Of a stretch of DNA of 42,672 bases, positions 33,982-41,990 are shown piece after piece. The DNA is taken from positions 1,350-44,021 of the forward strand of contig DBOG01000020.1 in the NCBI GenBank assembly GCA_002299915.1. Direction: 5' to 3'. The notes beneath the pieces were generated by a model. That model worked only from the letters and a program-made list of their open reading frames with translations. It ran no database searches and had not been told where the DNA came from. How positions within the stretch are numbered: the first letter of the stretch is position 1; each line of letters starts with the position of its first letter. The DNA comes from Proteobacteria bacterium UBA652. Its GTDB lineage: Bacteria; Pseudomonadota; Gammaproteobacteria; Nitrosococcales; Methylophagaceae. Both the position numbers and the translations under genes were made by a program.

Positions 33982-35355
33982 ATGAAACCGACAAATAAGG
34001 GCATGACATCACTCGAAAAACAGAGCATCGCGGGCTTATCCGCCATCTTCGGTTTCCGCATGCTCGGCTTATTTATGATCTTTCCCGTGTTCACGCTCAA
34101 TGCAGGGCAATATGAACATGCCACCCCCATGCTGATTGGTTTTGCTATTGGTGCTTACGGGCTTACCCAAGCACTTCTCCAAATTCCCTTTGGTATGCTT
34201 TCTGACCGCATTGGTCGAAAACGGGTGATTACTTTTGGCTTGTTGCTATTTGCCGCAGGCAGTATCGTTGCCGCCCTAGCGGATAATATCTATCTCGTTA
34301 TCGCGGGTCGTTTATTGCAAGGAAGTGGCGCGATTGCCGCCGCCATTATGGCGCTCACTGCTGATTTAACCCGTGATGAACATCGCACCAAAGCCATGGC
34401 AAGCATTGGCATCAGCATTGGTATCTCCTTCTCCATTGCGCTCGCCGCTGGCGCCTCACTCGCCCACTGGATTGGCCTATCCGGTATCTTCTGGTTCACC
34501 GCTGCGCTCGCGCTCGTCGGTATCGCCATTCTCCACCTCTGGGTGCCCGCACCTATCCACGCCAGTAGGCATCGCGATCTCAAACCCGTCCCACAACAAA
34601 TTGGGCAGGTATTACGTCATCCTGATATGCGCCGACTGGTCGTTAGTATTTTAGTGCTCCACCTACTGCTTACGCTCAGCTTCTTTGCCTTACCGATTGC
34701 GCTGCAAGATCTCGCAGGGCTCACAAAAGAACACCATGGCTTCGCCTACCTTCCCGTATTACTGCTCGCTCTTGTTTGCATGATACCCTTTATCATCATC
34801 GCCGAAAAACACCGAAAAATGAAACCCATTTTTATCGCCGCTGTCGCCATGCTGGCCATCGCCCAACTCGGTTGGGCGCTGCTCCCCACCAGCTTAGCTA
34901 GCCTGCTATTCTTTCTTTGGTTATTTTTCACCGCCTTCAACATCCTAGAAGCCAGCCTACCCTGCATGATGAGCAAACTCAGTCCACTCGCCAATAAAGG
35001 CACCGCGATGGGTGTCTATTCCAGCGCCCAATTTATCGGTGCTTTCCTCGGGGGTGTTCTGGGCGGCGGACTCTATACCCTGTGGGGGCCTATAGGGATT
35101 TTTGCTTTCGGCACTCTACTTACACTAGTATGGGCGCTCTTTCTACTCCCCATGCAACCACTCATCCATCTCAGCAGCCGTATTCTCAGCCTCCCCAAAC
35201 TCACTACCGACAATGCAAATGACATTGCCAGCCAACTACTCGCTATTACAGGCATTAAAGATGTGATTATCGTCGTTGACGAAAAAGTTGCTTACCTTAA
35301 ATATCAGCCTGAAGAGCTTGATGAAATCAGGTTAGACACTTTAATAATCATATGA
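33982..35355 (+). CDS. MFS transporter, YajR family with C-terminal ferredoxin-like domain
   Basis: This is a 457-residue, 12-helix inner-membrane transporter. It shows the MFS loop motif GMLSDRIGRKR and motif GRLLQGSGAIAAA. After the last helix a soluble tail of about 65 residues (NANDIASQLLAITGIKDVII, 20 residues, then VVDEKVAYLKY) matches the small ferredoxin-like domain of YajR. Divergent pairing with uvrA is typical of gammaproteobacteria; the ssb gene that often follows is absent here. The substrate is unknown. The ATG at 33982 is used; one at 34003 is possible. Its stop overlaps the next start (ATGA). Confidence 0.88.
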   Translation: MKPTNKGMTSLEKQSIAGLSAIFGFRMLGLFMIFPVFTLNAGQYEHATPMLIGFAIGAYGLTQALLQIPFGMLSDRIGRKRVITFGLLLFAAGSIVAALADNIYLVIAGRLLQGSGAIAAAIMALTADLTRDEHRTKAMASIGISIGISFSIALAAGASLAHWIGLSGIFWFTAALALVGIAILHLWVPAPIHASRHRDLKPVPQQIGQVLRHPDMRRLVVSILVLHLLLTLSFFALPIALQDLAGLTKEHHGFAYLPVLLLALVCMIPFIIIAEKHRKMKPIFIAAVAMLAIAQLGWALLPTSLASLLFFLWLFFTAFNILEASLPCMMSKLSPLANKGTAMGVYSSAQFIGAFLGGVLGGGLYTLWGPIGIFAFGTLLTLVWALFLLPMQPLIHLSSRILSLPKLTTDNANDIASQLLAITGIKDVIIVVDEKVAYLKYQPEELDEIRLDTLIII

Positions 35356-37247
35356 TAAAAACAAATAAAATTCTCCTGCTACTTATCACCTTTGTGTATA
35401 GCACCATCTGTTGGAGTGCAGAATATTATGCCGATCCAATTAATGGCAATAATGAAAATGATGGCATAAGCTTGTCAACACCTTGGTTAACCCTTCACCA
35501 TGCTGTCAACCAATTACAAGTAGGTGATACCCTACATTTAAGAGCGGGTACCTTCTACGAATCTGAACTTGTTATCAATACTGCTGGCAATGCACAAAAT
35601 TGGATCACGATTAAAGCTTGGCAGAATGAAGCTGTATTCGTCGATGGCAGAATCAATCGTTTAAGCCAGCCTGATTCTGGTGCTTGGGAGTTGGTCGATG
35701 CTAGCAAAAATATTTATCGCACAACCACTAGCTATGACGTAGACCAAGTCCATGGCTATTTAGATGCCAATAATGGACATTGGCGATTAGTTACTTATGA
35801 AAATTACGCCACTTTCAGTACCCCAAATGAGTTGTATGACGCTGAGCCGCCTTATTATTATGTTGGCCCTGGCTTATTCTATAATACAGCTGAGCAAAAA
35901 ATTTATATCCGTTTGCAACATAGCATTTATCAAGCATCCATGGAATTAAATCTGCCTCAAAGTATCGATCCCAATGATAATGGCCTAATTTTATTTGATG
36001 ATGAACAGGTGTTTTTATTTGAAAGCGATGCGGCCTATATTAAATTTGAAAATATTAACATCCAATATCAAAATAGCGCGGTGGAAATAAAAACCGGCGC
36101 GCATCATTTGCAATTTAGCAATGCCAAGATGATTGGCGGACGCTATTTTATGTTAATCCGGGATAATGCCCACGATATTGTAATCGATAATATTGATTTT
36201 CCTGGATATATTCCACCCTGGATTGCACGTAGTGATGTGAAACGGCCTCGCTCAGGGCGGCCTGCACATTTAATGCAGGGAAATGCTATCCAAATTTCAG
36301 ACGGGGCTTATAATATTGAGGTTGCAAATTGTGCGTTTGATCATCATTTTGATGCCATTAATGCAACTAAAAACCCCCGCCATTTATATATTCACAATAA
36401 TGATTTTCATATTATCCGTGATGATGTTTTGCAGCTTGGATCCGCTGCTTGGCAAGTTGAATTAGCCCATAACACCCTAACAGAAGTTACGGCTGGATTT
36501 TCATGGAATGGTTCTGGTAGCCCGCCAGCAAATGAACGTGGCACTATCTTTGTCCATCATAATATTATTGATGCTTCCGCTTTTTCACTCTATGGCCGCA
36601 TCGATCCTAATGATGAATTAGATGATAAGTATGATGGACCAAATGGCGATGGTATGGCAACAGGACGTGCTGTTGGGATGCACTCAAAATCTGATATTAC
36701 AGGTGGCGCACCCTGGAAAATTTATCATAATACGATTGTGGTTTCTAAAGATGTCGATAATCGTGGCACCGGTGTCAGTTATTATGCAGATGCCTTTGAC
36801 CCACTGACACCACATGAGGTTTACAATAATATTTTCATCCAGAAATGGGACGATTTCATTATGCGAGAAGCAAGAACTCATGATCAGTCTCAAATCTTCG
36901 ATGGTAATTTATATTTCCGTTCTGCCAACAGCAATAATGAAGAGATCTTTTATCGCTATTATGACCAAATCGATGGAACTTATCAGCATTATCAAAATCT
37001 ACCTGATTTTGTTGGTTCGCCCCAATGGCAAGCGACCCAAATATACTACCCTCCCGGTTGGGACACAAATAGTATTGAAGCTGATCCAGAATTAAATCAA
37101 TATTATCAACCTACTATTAATTCAGCAGCAGCAAGTGGTGCAATTGATTTGTCATCCAAAAATTGGCCAGGGTTAGAAGGAGAAACCTTTAGGGGGGCTT
37201 TAGCTCCCTCGGTCAACGATACAATATTTATGAATTCGTTTGAATAA
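35352..37247 (+). CDS. Secreted right-handed beta-helix protein (DUF1565-like)
   Basis: This is a 631-residue exported protein with a signal peptide (ending TICWSA). The start of the mature chain (YYADPINGNNENDG, PWLTLHHAVNQLQVGDTLHL, 20 residues, then RAGTFYES) is the DUF1565 or pectate-lyase-like entry to a right-handed beta-helix. It is followed by repeated turns with Asn and His ladders (NIEVANCAFDHH, HLYIHNNDFH, EVYNNIFIQ). Such proteins bind or cleave polysaccharides; no catalytic set was identified. It ends NDTIFMNSFE, like the short IFxxGFE tails found on many secreted proteobacterial proteins. It is A+T-richer in appearance than its neighbours and coupled to the MFS gene by a 4-bp overlap. 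Confidence 0.8.
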   Translation: MIKTNKILLLLITFVYSTICWSAEYYADPINGNNENDGISLSTPWLTLHHAVNQLQVGDTLHLRAGTFYESELVINTAGNAQNWITIKAWQNEAVFVDGRINRLSQPDSGAWELVDASKNIYRTTTSYDVDQVHGYLDANNGHWRLVTYENYATFSTPNELYDAEPPYYYVGPGLFYNTAEQKIYIRLQHSIYQASMELNLPQSIDPNDNGLILFDDEQVFLFESDAAYIKFENINIQYQNSAVEIKTGAHHLQFSNAKMIGGRYFMLIRDNAHDIVIDNIDFPGYIPPWIARSDVKRPRSGRPAHLMQGNAIQISDGAYNIEVANCAFDHHFDAINATKNPRHLYIHNNDFHIIRDDVLQLGSAAWQVELAHNTLTEVTAGFSWNGSGSPPANERGTIFVHHNIIDASAFSLYGRIDPNDELDDKYDGPNGDGMATGRAVGMHSKSDITGGAPWKIYHNTIVVSKDVDNRGTGVSYYADAFDPLTPHEVYNNIFIQKWDDFIMREARTHDQSQIFDGNLYFRSANSNNEEIFYRYYDQIDGTYQHYQNLPDFVGSPQWQATQIYYPPGWDTNSIEADPELNQYYQPTINSAAASGAIDLSSKNWPGLEGETFRGALAPSVNDTIFMNSFE

Positions 37248-37269
37248 TTAAAAATAACAAGGAATTAGC

Positions 37270-38283
37270 ATGACAATACGCATCGGTATCAACGGCTTCG
37301 GTCGTATGGGAAAACTGGCATTACGTGCGGGTTGGGATCGAGGTAATCTTGAATTTGTACATATCAATGAAATTGAAGGTGATGCAGCGTGTCATGCCCA
37401 TTTATTGGCATTTGATTCTGTGCATGGTCGTTGGGGAGAAGATAAATCTATCTCTAGCCATCCCGAGAAAATCATGATTGATGGCGAGGCAATCTCATTT
37501 AGCCAGTCTGCGAGCCCTGCTGAGGTTGATTGGCAAGCCTTAGGCGTCGATATTGTGTTGGAATGTACGGGAAATTTCAAAACAGAGGCGGCGTTACAAG
37601 CTTATTTTGATCATGGTGTGAAAAAAATATTGGTCTCAGCGCCTTGCCCTGAGCCTGCGCTCAATCTCGTTTATGGGGTCAACCATGATCTGTATGAGCC
37701 CACACAACACCATATCGTCACCGCTGCATCTTGCACCACAAATTGCCTCGCGCCCATCGTCAAAGTGATGCATGAATCCCTCGGTATCAAACATGGTTCG
37801 ATGACGACGATTCATAATGTTACCAATACCCAAACCATTGTTGATAAAGGCCATAAAGACCTACGCCGTGCACGCGCTGCTGGGCAATCTTTGATCCCAA
37901 CCACCACCGGATCAGCCAAAGCGATTACGATGATTTTTCCTGAATTAGCAGGGAAATTAAACGGCTCGGCTGTTCGCGTGCCGCTGCTCAATGGCTCTTT
38001 GGTTGATTTTGTGTTTGAAGCTAATCGTGCGACCGATGCCGACGAGGTGAATGCCTTATTTAAAGCGGCATCAGAGGGGTCGTTAAAAAATATATTGGGC
38101 TATGAAACCCGTCCCTTAGTCTCATCAGATTACACTAACGATCCGCGTTCAGGGATTGTGGATGCACCTTCAACCATGGTGATAAATAACACGCAGGTGA
38201 AAATCCTAGCATGGTATGACAATGAGTGGGGCTATGTGAATAGGATGATTGATATTGCCAGCATGATGGCACAATCAATGTAA
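37270..38283 (+). CDS. ArsJ-associated glyceraldehyde-3-phosphate dehydrogenase
   Basis: In the known ArsJ pathway this enzyme uses arsenate in place of phosphate to make 1-arseno-3-phosphoglycerate from glyceraldehyde 3-phosphate. The 337-residue protein has the NAD-binding GINGFGRMG, catalytic Cys155 in AASCTTNCLAP and His182. Its N-terminal VHINEIEGDAACHAHLLAFD (20 residues) and the TTIHNVTNTQT region are characteristic of the ArsJ-linked branch rather than glycolytic GapA, which has HAYTNDQ there. It is 2 bp upstream of arsJ. A ribosome site (aaggaatt) precedes it. Confidence 0.9.
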   Translation: MTIRIGINGFGRMGKLALRAGWDRGNLEFVHINEIEGDAACHAHLLAFDSVHGRWGEDKSISSHPEKIMIDGEAISFSQSASPAEVDWQALGVDIVLECTGNFKTEAALQAYFDHGVKKILVSAPCPEPALNLVYGVNHDLYEPTQHHIVTAASCTTNCLAPIVKVMHESLGIKHGSMTTIHNVTNTQTIVDKGHKDLRRARAAGQSLIPTTTGSAKAITMIFPELAGKLNGSAVRVPLLNGSLVDFVFEANRATDADEVNALFKAASEGSLKNILGYETRPLVSSDYTNDPRSGIVDAPSTMVINNTQVKILAWYDNEWGYVNRMIDIASMMAQSM

Positions 38284-38285
38284 TC

Positions 38286-39485
38286 ATGGAAACGATTCAA
38301 AACTGGCGAAATTATGCAGTCATCACCGGTGGCTACTGGGCATTCACGCTCACTGATGGTGCGATTCGGATGTTGGTGGTACTCTATTTCCACCAACTCG
38401 GTTATTCGCCGCTCGCCATTGCCAGTTTATTTCTATTCTATGAGTTTTTTGGCATCATCACCAATCTTGTAGGTGGCTGGATCGGTGCACGATTTGGCTT
38501 AAATCGTACGATGCATGCTGGCATGTTATTACAAGTGTTCGCGCTATTGATGCTCACTGTGCCAGCCGAATATCTGTCCATTATTTATGTCATGATCGCC
38601 CAGGCTTTATCTGGGATCGCCAAAGATCTCAATAAAATGAGCGCCAAAGCCAGCGTAAAACTATTTATCCCATCCGACACAACACACGCTCATACCAACC
38701 CGCTATTCAAATGGATCGCCATTCTGACAGGCTCAAAAAACACCTTAAAAGGCATTGGCTATTTCCTTGGTGGGGCGTTATTAGCATGGTTCAGTTTTCA
38801 AGGCGCATTAATGATTCTAGCGGGAGGTCTATTTGCCGTATTTATCCTCACTTATTTATTATTACCGCCTGATTTAGGTAAAACCCAATCCAAACCCAAA
38901 TTTTCGCAATTATTTTCAAATAAGCCCGATATTAACTGGCTCTCTGCCGCCCGATTTTTTCTGTTTGGTGCGCGTGATATTTGGTTCGTGGTCGCCCTAC
39001 CGGTTTATCTAAGCAGTCAATTGGGCTGGCGATTTGAGCAAGTCGGCCTGTTTTTTGCCCTGTGGATCATCGGATATGGATTGATCCAAGCGCTCACACC
39101 CACTCTAATGCAAGGTAAACACCCTGACGGCCGCACAGCACAAACCCTCGCCTTCAGCCTCATGCTTATCCCCGCACTTATCGCCCTAGCATTACAGCAA
39201 GGCTTACCACCCGAAACTGTCTTAATCCTCGGACTAAGTCTATTCGCCATTCTATTTGCACTCAATTCAGCAGTGCATTCTTATCTAATAGTTGATTGGT
39301 CGAGCCACGATAAAGTCGCGATGAATGTCGGCTTTTATTATATGGCCAATGCCGGCGGGCGGCTTACCGGTACCTTGTTATCTGGGCTGATGTATCAATA
39401 TTACGGACTCATTGGTTGCTTGCTCACCGCCTCACTGTTTATTGGATTCGCAGGATTGCTCTCCATCAAGCTACCACAACACTAA
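38286..39485 (+). CDS. arsJ: ArsJ, 1-arseno-3-phosphoglycerate efflux MFS transporter
   Basis: ArsJ exports the unstable arseno-sugar acid made by the adjacent dehydrogenase; it then falls apart to arsenate outside, giving arsenate resistance. The 399-residue protein has 10-12 membrane segments. It carries family hallmarks WAFTLTDGAIRMLVVLYFHQ (20 residues), FYEFFGI, LNKMSAKASVK, GSKNTLKGIGYFLGG and FLFGARDIWFVVALPVYL. It directly follows gapJ (2-bp gap). No arsR, arsC or arsB is nearby, so control of this pair is not shown in the window. Confidence 0.92.
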   Translation: METIQNWRNYAVITGGYWAFTLTDGAIRMLVVLYFHQLGYSPLAIASLFLFYEFFGIITNLVGGWIGARFGLNRTMHAGMLLQVFALLMLTVPAEYLSIIYVMIAQALSGIAKDLNKMSAKASVKLFIPSDTTHAHTNPLFKWIAILTGSKNTLKGIGYFLGGALLAWFSFQGALMILAGGLFAVFILTYLLLPPDLGKTQSKPKFSQLFSNKPDINWLSAARFFLFGARDIWFVVALPVYLSSQLGWRFEQVGLFFALWIIGYGLIQALTPTLMQGKHPDGRTAQTLAFSLMLIPALIALALQQGLPPETVLILGLSLFAILFALNSAVHSYLIVDWSSHDKVAMNVGFYYMANAGGRLTGTLLSGLMYQYYGLIGCLLTASLFIGFAGLLSIKLPQH

Positions 39486-39582
39486 ACCGTATCCTCCCCG
39501 AAGCCTTTTATCGGGATCCCTTTATTCAGATTTGTGTAAGAATTACAGAGGGTTCATTCCTGCTAGCTAAAGGATGCCCCAA

Positions 39583-39693
39583 TTATATTGTAATTAAGTA
39601 TTGTGTCTCCAGAACTCCCTCAATGACGTCTTTTAATTCAAGAGGAATTGTGCAATCATATTTTTCTAACTTCTGAAAATAAGCACGTTTCAT
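39583..39693 (-). CDS. Possible 36-residue ORF downstream of merC
   Basis: A short frame begins at an ATG 15 bp after the merC-like stop and encodes MKRAYFQKLEKYDCTIPLEL (20 residues), followed by KDVIEGVLETQYLITI. It is basic at the start and looks like a helix-forming peptide. No family was recognised and no convincing ribosome site precedes it. It could be a small third gene of the zur unit, the start of a truncated gene, or chance. The rest of the 39486-39707 gap shows only a weak CCCGA/TCGGG hairpin after arsJ. Confidence 0.25.
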   Translation of the reverse strand: MKRAYFQKLEKYDCTIPLELKDVIEGVLETQYLITI

Positions 39694-39707
39694 AGCAATG
39701 TTGATTT

Positions 39708-40112
39708 CTAGTGTCTTGAACAGTCGCAGTTAGTATGTTGTTGACATAGGCGAAAATTCAAATAATGCCCAGAGGCAATAAGCGTTGCGCCCAGTACAGT
39801 CAAGGTTTTTTCCCCGTACTCGCCCGTGATGTCTTCTCCTAAAAGCACCGCTAGAACAAGTAGCGTTAGTCCTGTGAATCCTAAAAAAAGTAATTGGTAT
39901 CGCTTGTGCTTTTTACACCCCATGACCAACGCATAAATGCTGGTTGGCAAAACAGCCACTAACATCCAGTGATGAAAAGCTTCGTTATCAAGTTGTAATG
40001 CCGTCAAGCTAGGTAGTAATACCAGCATAACGGGTAACGCTAGACAATGCATTGCGCATAGTAGTGATAAGCTGATCGCAAATTTATCTGTTATTTCTTG
40101 TGCTGTTCTCAT
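39708..40112 (-). CDS. MerC-family membrane protein
   Basis: This is a 134-residue inner-membrane protein of about four helices. The ATG at 40112 is chosen because the MerC-like sequence (TDKFAISLSLLCAMHCLALP, 20 residues) begins there; a longer frame from 40160 would overlap zur. Cys19 and Cys23 in CAMHC are the likely metal-binding pair in the first helix, and a CDC near the C-terminus may bind metal as well. MerC transports mercury in mer operons, but family members next to zur are more likely to handle zinc. It starts 22 bp after zur. Confidence 0.82.
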   Translation of the reverse strand: MRTAQEITDKFAISLSLLCAMHCLALPVMLVLLPSLTALQLDNEAFHHWMLVAVLPTSIYALVMGCKKHKRYQLLFLGFTGLTLLVLAVLLGEDITGEYGEKTLTVLGATLIASGHYLNFRLCQQHTNCDCSRH

Positions 40113-40134
40113 TTTCTTAATATCTCTAAAATAG

Positions 40135-40596
40135 TTAAACCGCTTTCGCAGCGCAGTCATTACAAATACAGTTCATTTCCAACTGCGGGCTAAAAAGTTG
40201 AAAGCCAGCGTGCTCAACATTTTTCTGTAGTTCAGTGATGGTAGATTGGTTAATGCTAATTTCCTTAACCTTATTGCAATCTCCGCAAATCAGAAACTGT
40301 GGAATGCCATGAGAATGGTCACAGGTAATATGTGAACAAGCGACATATTTCTTCGCCAAGTTAAGTTTATGTACCAGATGCTCATTTTCAAGAAAGTCTA
40401 AAATTCGATACGCCGACATAGCAGGTATGGCTTGTCCGAACGTCTCGTTACAGTAATCAATAAGCTCATAAGCAGAGAGTGCTTTATCTGATTGGATTAA
40501 ACCTGACAGCACCTGTTTTCTCTTAGCCGTCAAACGGGCGCCACGGGTTTTGCAATGCTGTTCGGCATGGTTGATAATTACATCTACTTTGCTCAT
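40135..40596 (-). CDS. zur: Zinc uptake regulator, Fur family
   Basis: Zur represses zinc-uptake genes when zinc is plentiful. The ATG at 40596 (153 residues) is favoured over a GTG nine bases upstream because AAGG lies at proper spacing to the ATG but abuts the GTG. The Zur pattern is clear: RGARLTAKRKQVL, LSAYELIDYC, AYRILDFLENEHLVHKL, then FLICGDCNKVKE with the structural Cys pair and a C-terminal CICNDC. It is preceded by a zrgA remnant that its start overlaps, and by a Zur box, suggesting autoregulation. Confidence 0.92.
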   Translation of the reverse strand: MSKVDVIINHAEQHCKTRGARLTAKRKQVLSGLIQSDKALSAYELIDYCNETFGQAIPAMSAYRILDFLENEHLVHKLNLAKKYVACSHITCDHSHGIPQFLICGDCNKVKEISINQSTITELQKNVEHAGFQLFSPQLEMNCICNDCAAKAV

Positions 40597-40601
40597 GCTA
40601 T

Positions 40602-40793
40602 TCACCTTAAAATGATCGTATTCTGTTCGGCGTTAAGTGTTGCCGCACCTTGTTGTGTTTCCGTTATCCACATGACACGAAGCTGTTGAAGTCCAGAAAA
40701 ACATTCAAATAGGCCAACGGTCATTGAAGATAACTTCCCCATGTTTTCGCAGTTATAGTGATAGTCCGCAAAAATTTCGCCATTTCTATCAAT
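40602..40793 (-). pseudogene. 3' remnant of a zrgA-like zinc-binding protein gene (DUF2796)
   Basis: After an in-frame stop at 40794-40796, 63 codons read up to a TGA at 40602 that overlaps the region just before zur. The peptide contains RNGEIFADYHYNCE, TVGLFECFSGLQQLRVMWIT (20 residues) and TQQGAATLNAEQNTIIL. This matches the C-terminal domain of ZrgA/DUF2796 (Cys in the 'Y-x-C' strand, the LFxxFxxLxxLxV helix-strand and the Gln-Gln-Gly-Ala turn). The N-terminal signal peptide and His-rich part are gone, so this is a deletion remnant. Full ZrgA proteins are exported and belong to Zur-controlled zinc uptake loci in Vibrio. Confidence 0.7.
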
Positions 40794-40999
40794 TTATTTA
40801 ATCTATAAGAATATCCAGCGGAAGTATCAGAGGTTTTTAAATGGACGCTCTTGATATGTTACAATATAACATTTAATACGTAAAGCCCTCTTTCAGTGTG
40901 CATCAGGGATAATGAATGGAGCTGCCCCAGATAACTAGCTCAATTCACCTTTCTCCTATTGTTTCAACCCGAAACTTGTAACTGAAAGGCCGCCTACAA
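40794..40999. other. Intergenic region upstream of the zrgA remnant
   Basis: This stretch holds the Zur-box-like palindrome (40856-40872), and otherwise no gene is seen. A 21-codon frame on the plus strand beginning near 40914 has no protein-like features. The region probably marks the breakpoint where most of the zrgA-like gene was lost, leaving its promoter and its 3' end close together. Confidence 0.5.
40856..40872. promoter_or_regulatory. Zur-box-like operator
   Basis: The 17-bp near-perfect palindrome ATGTTACAATATAACAT matches the gammaproteobacterial Zur box core (TGTTATAATATAACA) at all but one position of the inner palindrome. It lies about 60 bp upstream of the zrgA remnant and about 260 bp upstream of zur. 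This is where the operator of an intact zrgA-zur-merC operon would be expected. Confidence 0.75.
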
Positions 41000-41917
41000 T
41001 TATTTAAATTGATACACCAAGATCTTTAATTCTTTCCCTTGTATTGTCTCAATAAAAACCTCCGGTGGCTTTATTTCAGTTATATAACGACACGCCTCAC
41101 ATTCCTCTTTAACCATTTCCTTTAAAAAATCAGCATCTAAGTCTGGCGAATTCAAACACAGCATCAATAAGCTTCCCGAGCTCATAAACTCAGGGATCCG
41201 CCTAATGATTTTTTTATAATCACGCCTGATATTAACACTACCATGCTGAAACGAGGGTGGGTCACAAATTAATAGGTCATAGGGGCCTTGCCTTTTAATT
41301 CGGCCAAATGATTTGAAGATATCAAGGGCTTCAAACTTGACCTTCTCGGTATCTTGTTCATTTAATCGGTGATTATCACGCCCTGTCGCGAGTGATACAC
41401 GGCTCATGTCGATATTAAAGACGTGGGTTGCGCCCCCTGCTAAAGCGGCTACAGAGAAAGTGCAGGTATAGGAAAACAAATTAAGGACTTTGGCATTTTT
41501 TGTGTTGTCTGTCACCCATTGCCGACCATTTCTCATATCCAAAAACAGTCCTGTATTTTGAGCGCGACCCAATGTTATTTGATATTTCAGCCCATTTTCT
41601 ACCACGACAGCCTGCAAACAGGCTTCGCCAAGCAACAGTTCAAAGGGTGTGTGCTTTAAATATCGGTATTGCACCTGAACAGATCGGCAATCCGGAATGC
41701 GCGAGGATAAGGCTTGGGCGAGTTGTTTTAATGCCGTTTGTTCAACTGGCTTATGCAGTGTGATTAATGCGACAGGGGCGAGCCAGTCTATCAAAATATG
41801 TTCGTAACCTGGATAGGCATGGCCCCTGCCATGGAATAAGCGTTGGGCTTGGTTTGTTTCAGGCGTTCGATACGGGATCTTATCGATGGGGGCATTATTT
41901 TCTGCAGCAGAGCTCAA
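41000..41917 (-). CDS. Class I SAM-dependent methyltransferase, RlmI/RlmK-like
   Basis: This 305-residue cytoplasmic protein has a C-terminal methyltransferase domain: SAM-binding VLNLFSYTCTFSVAAL, acidic NIDMSR and catalytic CDPPSFQHG. This is the layout of the 23S rRNA methyltransferases RlmI and RlmK. The N-terminal PUA domain of RlmI is absent, and the region before the catalytic domain is short. The start is TTG, the first codon of the frame with a plausible N-terminus; the ribosome site is poor. RNA is the likely substrate, but the exact target base is not known. Confidence 0.82.
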   Translation of the reverse strand: MSSAAENNAPIDKIPYRTPETNQAQRLFHGRGHAYPGYEHILIDWLAPVALITLHKPVEQTALKQLAQALSSRIPDCRSVQVQYRYLKHTPFELLLGEACLQAVVVENGLKYQITLGRAQNTGLFLDMRNGRQWVTDNTKNAKVLNLFSYTCTFSVAALAGGATHVFNIDMSRVSLATGRDNHRLNEQDTEKVKFEALDIFKSFGRIKRQGPYDLLICDPPSFQHGSVNIRRDYKKIIRRIPEFMSSGSLLMLCLNSPDLDADFLKEMVKEECEACRYITEIKPPEVFIETIQGKELKILVYQFK

Positions 41918-41990
41918 AGCTTAAATTCCCCTAGATTATTCTAAGCTGATGCCATGGCACCATATGTCATCCAGGGAGCCGCCTGACTTC

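Noticed and set aside
33924..34130. N-terminal extension of UvrA
   Set aside because: The 69 extra residues do not resemble UvrA and overlap the divergent MFS coding region. Starting at 33923 gives the normal length.
37270..38283. Housekeeping glycolytic GapA
   Set aside because: The N-terminal and active-site region sequences follow the ArsJ-linked branch, and arsJ follows 2 bp downstream.
39708..40112. A mercury resistance (mer) operon
   Set aside because: There is no merR, merA, merT or merP. The adjacent regulator is Zur and a Zur box lies upstream.
40914..40979. 21-codon plus-strand ORF after the Zur box
   Set aside because: It is too short, has no ribosome site of note and matches nothing recognised. 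The palindrome is better explained by the minus-strand locus.
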